In this document: positions 7,596 to 16,810 of the stretch, piece by piece
How the letters are laid out: every line of letters begins with the position of its first letter
Position numbering within the stretch: the first letter of the stretch is position 1
Origin: JACCXG01 sp963750935
GTDB taxonomy: Bacteria > Acidobacteriota > Vicinamibacteria > Vicinamibacterales > 2-12-FULL-66-21
Direction: 5' to 3'
Assembly (NCBI GenBank): GCA_963750935.1
Contig: CAVVSR010000006.1
Span: forward strand, 62,001-126,000
DNA length: 64,000 nt
Notes under the pieces: model-generated
Told to the model about the DNA's origin: nothing
The model's database searches: none
What the model saw: only the letters and a program-made list of their open reading frames with translations
Position numbers and translations under genes: made by a program

Positions 7596-10259
7596 ATGGA
7601 AATCCGCCGATTCATCGCCCGGGTAATCACCCAGTTCCGCCAGCAGGAGGCAGACGCCGAGCTGCAGCGTGAGCTGACGGCGCACCTGCGCCTGCTCCAG
7701 GACGACTACGAACGCCGCGGCCTGACGCCATCCGATGCGTACCGCGCCGCGCGACTCCAGCTGGGGACGGAGCGGACCAGGGACGCGCATCGCGACGCCC
7801 GGTCGTTCACGTGGATGGACGATGCCGTGCGCGATCTCCAGCACGCGGCGCGTCTGCTTCGCCGTTCGCCGGGCTTCGCGATCACTGCCGCGCTGTCGCT
7901 GGCGATCGGCATTGGCGCCACCGCCGCGGTGTTCAGCGTCGCGAACGCGCTGCTGCTGCGGGATCCGGTGGGCGTGGCCGACCCGGCCGCCCTGGTGGAA
8001 ATCGGGAACGGCCGCCCGGACGGCGGCATCAATCCCACTTCGTACCCCGTGTACCTCGACGTCCGCGCCCGCGCGACCTCCCTCACCGACGCCTACGCGC
8101 GCAGCCTGATGCCCCATGCGACGAGCCTCCGGCGGCCCGGCAGCTCGGCCCGGCCGAGAGCGCGTTCGGTCAGTCGGTGACCGTCAACTATTTCTCGGTG
8201 CTGGGCGCCGTTCCGGCTGATGGGGCGGTTGTTCGACACGGCGGACAGTGCGCCGCCTGGCCCGACCACCGTCCTGGGTCATCGATTCTGGACGAGCCGG
8301 TTCAATCGCGACCCTGGCGTGATCGGCGCGGTGCTCCAGCTGAACGGCCAGCCGTTCACGATTGTCGGCGTCGCGGCGCCGGGCTTCCAGGGCACGAGCA
8401 TCGTGGCGCCGGATCTGTGGGTCCCGCTCGCGCTGCCGGCGAACAGCGACGCGAGAGCGGCGATGCTGGCCAACCGTGGCGGAGGCTACCTCGTGATCGG
8501 CGGACGCCTTCGCGCCGGCGTTACGGTCGCCCAGGCGGCCCAGGAAATCGACGTGCTCGGACGTGCGCTCAACCAGGAGCACGCGCGGCCGTCCGGCGCG
8601 CCGGTCACGCATGTCGTCTCCTCTTCGAGCGCGTCCGGCAATCGTCGCGCGATCGTGGCGTTGGTGGTCGTCCTCGGGCTGATCGTGTCGCTGGTGCTGG
8701 CCGTGGCCTGCGCCAACGTCGCCGGCATGCTGCTGGCCAGCGGGACTGCGCGCCGGCACGAAGTCGCCGTGCGTCTGGCTATCGGCGCCGGGCGCGGACG
8801 GCTGGTGCGCCAGCTGCTCACCGAGACGACCCTGCTGTTTGCGGTCGGCGGGAGCGCTGGCGTCATCCTGGCTCAGTTCCTGATCGGCGCGGCATCGAGC
8901 CTGCCGTCACTGCCCTTTCCGATCAACATCCCGATCGCGCTGGATCTTCGCGTCCTGGCGTTCACCGCGGGTCTCACATTTGCCGCCGCGCTGGTCTCCG
9001 GTCTCGTTCCCGCTCTTCGTGCCTCGCGATCGGACGTCGTCAGCGCGTTGAAGGCCGATGGGCGGCAGACGGCGGGGCGGACCAGGCTGCGCAGCGCGTT
9101 CGTTGCGGCGCAGGTGGCATTCAGCCTGGTGCTGGTTGTGGTCGCGGCGCTGTTCGTCAAGGCGCTGAACCGGGCCGGGTCGCTCAACCCGGGGTTCGAT
9201 TCATCCGGTGTCGAAATCGCCGCCGTCGACCTGGCCACGGTCCAGTACTCGGAGGAGGCAGGTCTCGCGTTCGTGGAGGACGTCGTGTCGCGGCTGCGCA
9301 GTCAGCCAAACGTGCAGTCGGTGGCCGTCGCGAGCGTGTTTCCCGGTGGCTTCGAGGGCATTCAGCTCGACGGCATCGCGGTGCCCGGGCGATCCGGCGA
9401 CGATGCGGCGAACCTGCACGTCTCCTGGAACCTGGTGACTCCGGGTTATTTCGGCACGCTCAGAATTCCGCTCGTCGCCGGCCGTGACTTCGCCGCAACC
9501 GATGCGAAGGGCGCTCCTCCCGTGACGATCATCGGCGAAGCCATCGCCAGCCGGCTGTGGCCGGGCGAGTCGGCGATCGGCAAGCGGCTCGTGTACCGCG
9601 GCTTTTCGGGAGCCGCCGTGACGAGCACCATCATCGGCATCGCGCGCGACGTCAGGGCCAGCAGCCTGATTGACGGCGTCGCCGGGTCCTATGTCTACGT
9701 ACCGCTGCGGCAGCACTTCGATCGGCGCCTCACCATCGGCGCGCGTGCGAAGGACGGCGGGCGGCTCACCGCGGAGATGCGCGCCGTGGTCGCGGCGATC
9801 GAACCGATGCTGCCGGCGGTCAGCTCGCAGACGCTCGAGGACTCGACGCGGCTCGGGCTGACGCCGCAGCGAATCGTGGCGTCGCTGGCGAGCGGACTGG
9901 GACTCGTCGGTCTGCTGCTCGCGATGCTCGGTATCTACGGCGTGACCGCGTACGCGGCCGCGCAGCGGATGCGCGAGTTCGGCATCCGCGTCGCGCTCGG
10001 CGCCACTGGCTGGGACGTCGTGGGCCTGGTGCTGCGGCAGGGCCTCTGGCTCGCCGTGATCGGCTCAGCCACGGGCCTGGCACTGGCGGCCGGCCTGGCG
10101 CGTCTGCTCAGCCCGTTCCTGTTCGACGTTCCGCCTCTCGATTTGACGACATTCGCCGGCGCGGCGTTGGCGTTCCTGCTGACCGGCCTGCTCGCGTGCT
10201 ACCTGCCGGCGCGCCGCTCGACGCGGATCGATCCGGTCACGGCACTGCGCGCTGAGTAA
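7596..10259 (+). CDS. ADOP-type ABC transporter permease (two apparent frameshifts)
   Basis: A second duplicated MacB/FtsX permease of about 887 residues. It opens with the ADOP N-terminal segment MEIRRFIARVITQFR, a helix near residue 90 (FAITAALSLAIGIGATAAVF), a MacB core, the FtsX loop RRHEVAVRLAIGAGRGR, a second MacB core, and a terminal FtsX triplet ending RIDPVTALRAE. The reading frame changes near 8105-8135 (loss of 1 or gain of 2 bases) and returns near 8215-8220 (one extra base). The intervening stretch, including QSVTVNYFSVLG, is coded in another frame, and the original frame hits TGA at 8178. Coding quality is good on both sides, so errors in the sequence are more likely than decay. 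No PadR gene is adjacent, unlike the first ADOP. Confidence 0.85.
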
Positions 10260-10377
10260 TCAGCAATCGGGATCGTCGTAGTGGGGAGTCCGGATTCCCA
10301 TTACCTCAACGTTGTTATCGACATCTGACAGCAGTGCGCACGCAACACTCCATCGATACGTCCCGTCTAACTGCATC

Positions 10378-10989
10378 ATGCGATGGACACGCGTTTTTGC
10401 CGCCGTCACCGTTGTCTCGACTGTCCTCGGTGTCCAGCGCGTCTCTGTGTTCGCGCAATCGGACGATCGCACCAGCTGGCAGGCGCCATCGTCCGCGTCA
10501 CTCGCACTTCACGCGCACCCGCAGGTGACTCGCGTCTACCTGCGCGAGCAGTCGTTCGCCGCGTCGGGCGTGACCATCCCCGAGAACCTGTCGTTCCCCT
10601 CTTCGTTCCGTCCATTCGTCGAGAGTATGGTCCAGCGTTCCGCGACGTTCCGCCGGCAGTGCCTGCGTATCGCGAAGGCGACATGGCTGACCGTACGAGT
10701 GGTCGCTTACCAGGATCAAGGAGGCGGGCGCAACCGGGCCCGGACGGAGGTCAGGATCTCCGGCGGCCGCATCGCCGCAATCGTCAACATCAGGCCGCTC
10801 GAGAACGTCGCCGAGCTGATCGCCCACGAGCTCGAGCATGTGATCGAGCAACTCGACGGCGTCGATCTGCGGGCGCGCTCGGCGCTGGCCGGAACCGGCG
10901 TGTGGTATTGCGACGACGGCTCGTTCGAGACCACGCGGGCGGTGCGAATGGGTCGGGCCGTGGCTGCCGAGGTTTCTGCGCGGCCGTGA
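10378..10989 (+). CDS. Secreted protein with HELEH zinc-metallopeptidase-like motif
   Basis: A 203-residue protein with a signal peptide (MRWTRVFAAVTVVSTVLG...VFAQ). No family was recognised. The notable feature is AHELEHVIEQLDG at about residues 155-168, a HExxH-type zincin signature in a helix after a beta-rich region. Two cysteines (FRRQCLR and WYCDD) could form a disulfide. No clear third zinc ligand can be assigned by eye. The next gene, a secreted PD40 propeller, starts 7 bp downstream and is probably co-transcribed. The start was chosen for the signal peptide; an upstream in-frame extension to 10312 adds a polar stretch that would spoil it. It could be a protease or a zinc-binding structural protein. 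Confidence 0.65.
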   Translation: MRWTRVFAAVTVVSTVLGVQRVSVFAQSDDRTSWQAPSSASLALHAHPQVTRVYLREQSFAASGVTIPENLSFPSSFRPFVESMVQRSATFRRQCLRIAKATWLTVRVVAYQDQGGGRNRARTEVRISGGRIAAIVNIRPLENVAELIAHELEHVIEQLDGVDLRARSALAGTGVWYCDDGSFETTRAVRMGRAVAAEVSARP

Positions 10990-10996
10990 GGTCAGG

Positions 10997-12334
10997 ATGC
11001 GCCGCGCCTGTTTCATCGCCGCGACCGCCCTGCTCCTCGGCGACGTGCGGGCCGGTCCCGCGCCGATGACGATGCTGACGGTCGCGCAGCGCGATCGCAT
11101 GCGCTCGCCGGCGAGTCCGCCTTCGGTCAGCGTCAGTGCCGACGGGCGCCTGGTCGCCTTCGCGTCGTACGAGCGACTGTCGCCGGCGGACCAGGACGGG
11201 CTCGCGGACATCTACGTGCTCGAGCACGACACCGGAACGGTGACGCTCGAAAGCGACAGCGCGGACGGCGCGCCACTGCGCAGTGATTGCATCTATCCTC
11301 GCTTGAGCGAGGATGGCCGGTACCTCGTGTTCGAAGCGGCGTTGTCGCTGTCGCCCACGGCGCCGGCGCACGCCGCAGTGATCTTTCGGGATCGCGTCAC
11401 GGACTCGACGCGCCGCGTCAGCATCGGGCCGGGTGGCCAGCCCGCCAACGGCTGGAGCGGCGGCGCCGCCCTGAGTGACGACGGCGCGTTGGTCGTGTTC
11501 GAATCGTCGGCGACGAACCTGGTCCCTGGCGGGGACGCGAACGGTCCACGCTCCGACATCTATCTTGTGCAGACCCGCACCATGCAGACCATCAGAGTCA
11601 GCGTGGATTCGCAGGGCGTTCAGTCGGCCGAGGGCGCCAGCATCTCGCCGAGCCTGAGCGGCGACGGCCGCCATGTCGCGTTCATCTCGACCGCACCACT
11701 CGCCAATCGGGTCGGACCCGAGGGCCGGACACGCGCGGCCACCAGCAGTTCGGCGCATCGAGGCATCTACCTCCGCGACACGCAACTACAGGTGACACGG
11801 CGGCTCAGGCCTCCGCCGGCCGGCGGGGTGCAGGATGACAGCAGCCGTCCGGTCATCAGCCGCGATGGTGCCTACGTCGCCTATGTTTCCTCAGTCAGCA
11901 GCCTCGTCGACGGCGATCAGAACCGTTCCCCCGACGTGTTCCTGGCGGATGTCGCGACCGGGTCGGTCACGCTCGTGAGCCGCAATCCCGCCGGGCGCGC
12001 AGCCAACGGCGTGAGCGGGAGTCCCTCGATCTCGCGCGACGGCCGGTTCGTGGCGTTCCAGTCGAATGCGTCGAACCTCGTCTGCGCTCAACGCTGCGAA
12101 CCGGACGACGAGGATATCAACCTGGTGCCGGACGTCTTTCTCTTCGACCGCGTCACCGGGCGGATCACGTGGGTGAGCGTGGGCACTGCCGGCGGGTGGA
12201 TGGAGGAGAGCGTGGCGCCCGTGCTCGATGCGGCCGGCCTCGTGCTCGCCTTCACCTCGAGACACCCGATCGACGAACTCGACACCGCGCACGACTTCGA
12301 CCTGTTCGTGCGCGTCACCGCGGCCGATCGCTGA
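10997..12334 (+). CDS. Secreted PD40/TolB-like beta-propeller protein
   Basis: A 445-residue protein with an N-terminal signal peptide (about 1-20) and repeated blades of the type SxSADGRxVAFxS...DIYVLEHDTGTVTLES: SVSADGRLVAFAS, LSEDGRYLVFEA, LSDDGALVVFES, LSGDGRHVAFIS, ISRDGAYVAYVS, ISRDGRFVAFQS. This gives six to seven WD40-like PD40 blades, a fold used for peptidoglycan or protein binding in the periplasm, as in TolB. It has neither the TolB N-terminal domain nor a C-terminal peptidase domain. It starts 7 bp after the HELEH protein, so the two probably form one transcript. Confidence 0.8.
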   Translation: MRRACFIAATALLLGDVRAGPAPMTMLTVAQRDRMRSPASPPSVSVSADGRLVAFASYERLSPADQDGLADIYVLEHDTGTVTLESDSADGAPLRSDCIYPRLSEDGRYLVFEAALSLSPTAPAHAAVIFRDRVTDSTRRVSIGPGGQPANGWSGGAALSDDGALVVFESSATNLVPGGDANGPRSDIYLVQTRTMQTIRVSVDSQGVQSAEGASISPSLSGDGRHVAFISTAPLANRVGPEGRTRAATSSSAHRGIYLRDTQLQVTRRLRPPPAGGVQDDSSRPVISRDGAYVAYVSSVSSLVDGDQNRSPDVFLADVATGSVTLVSRNPAGRAANGVSGSPSISRDGRFVAFQSNASNLVCAQRCEPDDEDINLVPDVFLFDRVTGRITWVSVGTAGGWMEESVAPVLDAAGLVLAFTSRHPIDELDTAHDFDLFVRVTAADR

Positions 12335-12343
12335 ATGGCGTGG

Positions 12344-12349
12344 TACAAT
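12344..12349 (+). promoter_or_regulatory. -10 box TACAAT, leaderless-type promoter
   Basis: TACAAT ends 8 nt before the DinB ATG at 12358, so transcription would begin at or within a base or two of the start codon. No Shine-Dalgarno sequence is present. Confidence 0.45.
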
Positions 12350-12357
12350 CGCGGGCT

Positions 12358-12837
12358 ATGCACGTCCGCGAACTACTGCTCGAACCCGTCGCGCACATCG
12401 CACCGGCGCGCGCTATCGAAGGTCTGTCGATGGAGGACGCCCACCGTCGCGTCGACGGCGCCACGCACTCGATCGCGGAGGTCGTCGCTCACCTGATCTT
12501 CTGGCAGGAGTGGTTCGTGAGCCGCTGCGAAGGCGTGCACGCGCCGATGGTGCAGAGCGCCGCGTTGGGATGGCCGCAGGCCGCTCCCGGTACTTGGCCT
12601 CAGCTCGAGCAGCGGTTCATCCAGGTGCTCGAGCGCGCGGCGTCACTCGGCGAGCCGGAGTCGCGCGCCGATCGTCTCATCGACCCCGCCATCGAGTTTC
12701 CGCCGCTGGCGCACTACACGGTGCGCGATGCGTTGATTCACATGGCCAACCACAACGCCCATCACCTCGGTCAGATCATTCTCCTGCGCCAGTTGCTCGG
12801 CGCGTGGCCGCCCCCCGCCGGCAGCTACACCTGGTAG
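12358..12837 (+). CDS. DinB-family protein
   Basis: A 159-residue four-helix-bundle protein of the DinB/YfiT superfamily. The three histidines expected for the metal site are present: HSIAEVVAHLIFW (about residue 42-54) and the C-terminal HNAHHLGQIILLRQLLG (about 140-156). Family members are metal-dependent thiol transferases or of unknown function. Unlike the second DinB protein in this window (41433-41909) it starts without a ribosome binding site, immediately after a -10-like box. An in-frame extension upstream overlaps the propeller gene and is not supported. Function is not assignable beyond the family. Confidence 0.85.
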   Translation: MHVRELLLEPVAHIAPARAIEGLSMEDAHRRVDGATHSIAEVVAHLIFWQEWFVSRCEGVHAPMVQSAALGWPQAAPGTWPQLEQRFIQVLERAASLGEPESRADRLIDPAIEFPPLAHYTVRDALIHMANHNAHHLGQIILLRQLLGAWPPPAGSYTW

Positions 12838-12866
12838 CGCCGGCTAGTCGGGAAGCGCCTCAATTC

Positions 12867-12967
12867 TTGTAAATGTAGAAAGTCAGAAGTAAAAAAGGGA
12901 GAAGTCAAAATGGTTCTGCACCACCTTTTTGACTTTTGACTTCCGACTTCTGACTTCCCTCTGCGTA
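12867..12967. repeat. Dispersed palindromic intergenic element, copy 1
   Basis: An AT-rich island in GC-rich DNA. The left arm (TGTAAATGTAG..AAGTCAGAAG, 12868-12912) and the right arm form an imperfect hairpin. The right arm holds four heptamers GACTTTT, GACTTCC, GACTTCT, GACTTCC at exact 7-bp spacing (12931-12958). The same arms recur at 34087-34178. Confidence 0.75.
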
Positions 12968-13018
12968 GTCCCCAAAGGCCAGTATCATCAATATTTGGCG
13001 GGTGCGATGGAGGAAGGC

Positions 13019-13459
13019 ATGAAGAAGGTCGGGCTGGGTTTCGCGGTGGCGCTGCTGACGATCGGCAGTATGGTCTGGGCCCAGCAGCGCGGTGCGCCGG
13101 CGGCGCCGCCCGACATCGCCGGGACGTGGTCGGGTGTGTGGAGCTCCTACAACCCGGCCCAGCCGACGACGCCCCCGAAGGAGCAGTGCGCCAAACTCGA
13201 AGCGAACGTCGTTCGCAAAGGCGACGTCTACGAGGCGACCTTCGAGGGCGACTGCGGGCGTCCCTACAAGTACACCATCGCCATGGAAGGCCGGCAGTCC
13301 GGCGGTGTCGTGCTCTTCAAGGGGACGGCCGATCTCGGACCGAAGGACGGCGGCGTCTACGACTGGATCGGGCGGGCGAACGGCAAGGAGTTCGTCGGGT
13401 TCTACACCAACGCGTATTACACCGGCGTCTTCAGCCTGACCCGGCAGCCGAAGCCATAG
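13019..13459 (+). CDS. Small secreted protein of unknown function
   Basis: A 146-residue protein with a clear signal peptide (MKKVGLGFAVALLTIGSMVWAQQ). The ATG at 13019 is preferred over 13007 because a purine-rich GGAGGAAGG lies just upstream. The mature part begins PDIAGTWSGVW and continues as predicted beta strands with two cysteines (KEQCAKLE, GDCGRPY), resembling small lipocalin-like or beta-sandwich secreted proteins of soil bacteria. No catalytic motif is visible. It lies 22 bp before argG on the same strand, but functional linkage is doubtful. Confidence 0.65.
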   Translation: MKKVGLGFAVALLTIGSMVWAQQRGAPAAPPDIAGTWSGVWSSYNPAQPTTPPKEQCAKLEANVVRKGDVYEATFEGDCGRPYKYTIAMEGRQSGGVVLFKGTADLGPKDGGVYDWIGRANGKEFVGFYTNAYYTGVFSLTRQPKP

Positions 13460-13481
13460 CACCAAGGACCGTTACGAGCGA

Positions 13482-14861
13482 ATGTCGAACATCCTCCAGT
13501 CTCTCCCCACCGGCGAAAAGGTCGGGATCGCATTTTCCGGCGGCCTCGATACCAGTGCCGCGCTGCACTGGATGCGGGCCAAGGGAGCCATCCCGTACGC
13601 CTACACCGCCAATCTCGGCCAGCCCGACGAGCCCGACTACGACGACATCCCGCGGCGCGCGCTGCAGTATGGCGCCGAGCACGCGCGGCTGATCGACTGC
13701 CGCGCCGAGCTGGTCTCCGAGGGACTGGCGGTCCTGCAGTGCGGCGCGTTCCACATCTCGACCGCCGGCGTGCCCTACTTCAACACCACGCCGATTGGCC
13801 GCGCCGTCACCGGGACGTTGCTCGTCTCGGCGATGCGGGAAGACGACGTCCACATCTGGGGTGACGGCAGCACCTTCAAGGGCAACGACATCGAGCGCTT
13901 CTACCGCTACGGCCTGCTCGCGAACCCGAAGCTGCGCATCTACAAGCCGTGGCTGGACCAGACGTTCATCGACGAGCTCGGTGGCCGCGCCGAGATGTCC
14001 GAGTACATGCACCGCGCCGGGCTCGCGTATCGGATGAGCGCCGAGAAGGCGTACTCCACCGACTCCAACATCCTGGGCGCGACGCACGAAGCGAAGGACC
14101 TCGAACAGCTCGGCACCAGCATGCGGATCGTCGAGCCGATCATGGGCGTGCCGTTCTGGAAGCCGAACCTCGACGTGAAGGCTGAGGAAGTGACGCTGCG
14201 GTTCGAGGAGGGACAGCCGACCGCGATCAACGGCATCGGCTACACCGACGGCGTGAAGCTCATCCTCGAGGCCAACCAGGTCGGCGGCCGCCACGGCCTC
14301 GGCATGAGCGACCAGATCGAGAACCGGATCATCGAGGCCAAGAGCCGCGGCATCTACGAGGCGCCGGGCATGGCGCTGCTGTTCATCGCCTACGAGCGGT
14401 TGATCACCGGCATTCACAACGAGGACACGATCGAGCAGTACCGCGACAACGGCCGCCGCCTCGGGCGCCTGCTCTATCAGGGACGCTGGTTCGATCCGCA
14501 GGCGATGATGCTGCGCGAAACCGCCCAGCGCTGGGTCGCGCGCGCGGTCACCGGGGAAGTGACCCTCGAACTGCGCCGCGGCAACGATTACTCGATCCTC
14601 GATACGACCAGCCCGAACCTGACCTACAAGCCCGAGCGGCTGACGATGGAGAAGGGCGCGTCGGTGTTCTCGCCGCAGGACCGCATCGGCCAGTTGACGA
14701 TGCGCAACCTCGACCTCGCCGACACGCGCGACAAGCTGTTCACCTACGTGCGCGCCGGCGTCATTGCCCCGGCGTTGGGGACGACGCTGCCGCATCTGCT
14801 CGAAGGCGAGTCGGACGCCGGCGAGGAGCCGCCGAAGGACGGCGGCAAGGGTAAGCGCTGA
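13482..14861 (+). CDS. argG: Argininosuccinate synthase
   Basis: This enzyme joins citrulline and aspartate with ATP cleavage in arginine biosynthesis, in the cytosol. The 459-residue product has the PP-loop motif AFSGGLDTSAALHW at residues 17-30, the citrulline/aspartate-binding segments YTANLGQPDEPDYDDIP and STDSNILGATHEAKDLE, and the conserved GRxxGRxxYQGRWFDPQ region. Its length and C-terminal extension match the longer E. coli-type ArgG rather than the roughly 400-residue type. The C terminus ends in a lysine/glycine-rich tail. No other arg gene is in the window. Confidence 0.95.
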   Translation: MSNILQSLPTGEKVGIAFSGGLDTSAALHWMRAKGAIPYAYTANLGQPDEPDYDDIPRRALQYGAEHARLIDCRAELVSEGLAVLQCGAFHISTAGVPYFNTTPIGRAVTGTLLVSAMREDDVHIWGDGSTFKGNDIERFYRYGLLANPKLRIYKPWLDQTFIDELGGRAEMSEYMHRAGLAYRMSAEKAYSTDSNILGATHEAKDLEQLGTSMRIVEPIMGVPFWKPNLDVKAEEVTLRFEEGQPTAINGIGYTDGVKLILEANQVGGRHGLGMSDQIENRIIEAKSRGIYEAPGMALLFIAYERLITGIHNEDTIEQYRDNGRRLGRLLYQGRWFDPQAMMLRETAQRWVARAVTGEVTLELRRGNDYSILDTTSPNLTYKPERLTMEKGASVFSPQDRIGQLTMRNLDLADTRDKLFTYVRAGVIAPALGTTLPHLLEGESDAGEEPPKDGGKGKR

Positions 14862-14906
14862 GCGTCGGACTAGCGGTCGGGGGAGATCGACGGCTGCGCG
14901 CGCGCG

Positions 14907-16713
14907 TCAGTGCGTGTGATCGTGCCCGCGCAATTCGGGCGGCGTGATCGCTTCCTCGAGGCGGCGTCCGAGCCGCGCGTGCTGCTCGACCAGCGCCTTC
15001 GGGATCCGGTCGCCGAACAGCGCGAAGAAGTCCCCCTGACCGGTGACCGCCTCGACCCACTCGGCCGGATCCACCTTCAGCAGGGTGGCCATGTCCTTCT
15101 CGGTGAGATCCGTTCCGGTCCGATCGATCGCGTCGTGCGTGGGCACGTGGCCGATCAAGGTCTCGACGGCGCTGCCGCGTACCCTCGCATCGATCGAGAA
15201 TCCACTTCAGCACGCGCAGGTTCTCGCCGAAGCCCGGCCAGATGAAGCGGCCGTTCTCGTTGGTGCGAAACCAGTTGACGCGGAAGATCTTCGGCGGCGA
15301 CGTCAGCCCGGCGCCGATGTGGAGCCAGTGCGCGAAGTAATCCGCCATGTTGTAGCCGCAGAACGGCCACATCGCCATCGGATCGCGGCGCAGCACGCCC
15401 ACCTTCCCGGTGGCCGCCGCGGTCGTTTCCGACGACAGCGTGGCGCCGAGGAACGTCCCGTGCTGCCAGTCGCGTGCTTCGAAGACGAGCGGCACGCGGC
15501 GCTGGCGGCGGGCGCCGAACAGGAACGCGTCGATCGGCACGCCTTCGGGGTTGTCGAATTCAGGCGACAACGACTTGCACTCGGTCGCCGGCGTCGTGAA
15601 GCGGCTGTTGGGATGCGCGGCCTTTTCGCCTGACTGCGGCGTCCACGGCCGGCCCTGCCAGTCCAGGGCTTCGGGCGGCGCCGGGTCGTCGTGCCCTTCC
15701 CACCACGGGGTCCCGTCGGGCCGCAGCGCCACGTTCGTGTAGATCGTGTTGCGCTGGATCATGTCGAACGCGTTGGGATTCGTCTTGCGGCTCGTGCCGG
15801 GGACCACGCCGAAGAAGCCGGCCTCGGGGTTGACGGCCCACAGCCGACCGTCGGATCCCGGCCGCAGCCACGCGATGTCGTCGCCGACGGTCCACGCCTC
15901 CCAGCCCTTCATCGACTCGGGCGGCACCAGCATCGCGAGGTTGGTCTTGCCGCACGCCGACGGGAAGGCTCCGGTCACGTAGCGCGTCCGGCCGTCCGGG
16001 CTCTTCAGGCCGAGGATCAGCATGTGCTCGGCGAGCCAGCCCTCCTGGCGCCCGAACCAGCTGGCGAGGCGAAGCGCCATGCACTTCTTGCCGAGCAGCG
16101 CATTCCCGCCGTAGCCCGATCCGATCGACCAGACGGCGTTCTTCTGGGGGAAATGCATGATGAAGCGCCGATCGGGGCTGAGGTCGCCGAGCGAGTGCAG
16201 GCAGCGCGTGAAGTCGTCCGACTCGCCAAGGTGGTCGAGCGCCACCTGGCCCATCCGCGTCATCGTCCGCATGCTGAGGACGACGTAGCGGCTGTCGGTG
16301 ATCTCGACGCCGACCTTGGTGAACCGCGACCCGACCGGCCCCATCAGGAACGGCACGACGAACATCGTCCGGCCCGCCATCGCGCCCTCGAAGAGAGGAC
16401 GCAGCTTGGCCTCGGCCTCGCCCGGCGCCATCCAGTTGTTGTTGGGGCCGGCTTCCTCCCTGGTGTCGGTGCAGACGAAGGTCAGGTGTTCGGTGCGCGC
16501 GACGTCATGCGGGGCGCTGCGATGGAGATAGCAGCCGGGGAGCTTCTGCTGATTGAGCTCGAGCAACTCTCCCGAGGCGAGGCACTCGCCGATCAAACGC
16601 TGCTGCTCCGCGTCGGAGCCATCGCAATAAACCACTGATGCTGGACGGGTGATGGCGCTGACTTCGTCGACCCACTGTCTGATGGCGGTCGTGGCAACCG
16701 TCTTGGTCGTCAT
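14907..16713 (-). CDS. pckG: Phosphoenolpyruvate carboxykinase (GTP), one frameshift
   Basis: This enzyme converts oxaloacetate and GTP to phosphoenolpyruvate, CO2 and GDP, the entry step of gluconeogenesis. The roughly 601-residue product shows the GTP-class hallmarks: AFPSACGKTNLAML (P-loop with the reactive cysteine), VNPEAGFFGVVPGTS, the PIDAFLFGARRQRRVPLV substrate loop, and FRVNWFRTNENGRFIWPGFG (guanine site). The frame breaks near 15175-15182, after LDRCEGT. The C-terminal 95 residues, ending ITPPELRGHDHTH, continue in the next frame. The total span is one base too long for a single frame, so a one-base insertion is implied. Upstream is a TACGAT -10-like box 10 nt from the ATG. Confidence 0.93.
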
Positions 16714-16723
16714 AGGCGCGACG

Positions 16724-16729
16724 ATCGTA
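16724..16729 (-). promoter_or_regulatory. -10-like box TACGAT upstream of pckG
   Basis: On the minus strand TACGAT ends 10 nt before the pckG ATG (16713), with no Shine-Dalgarno sequence between, consistent with a very short or absent leader. Confidence 0.4.
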
Positions 16730-16810
16730 CCATGAACCGTGCGGCTGGCCGGGCGGTGGGCGAGGCGCGAGCACTAGCTCGGCCTTCATGGTTCCGGGGG
16801 CCGCGGCTGC

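Noticed and set aside
15170..15190. Programmed ribosomal frameshifting as an explanation for the many +1 sites.
   Set aside because: Sequence contexts of the sites share no slippery motif or downstream structure, and the genes involved are unrelated.
16729..16792. 8-bp inverted repeat ACCATGAA...TTCATGGT between pckG and the asparaginase gene.
   Set aside because: Arms are about 50 bp apart with no promoter or terminator logic; probably chance.
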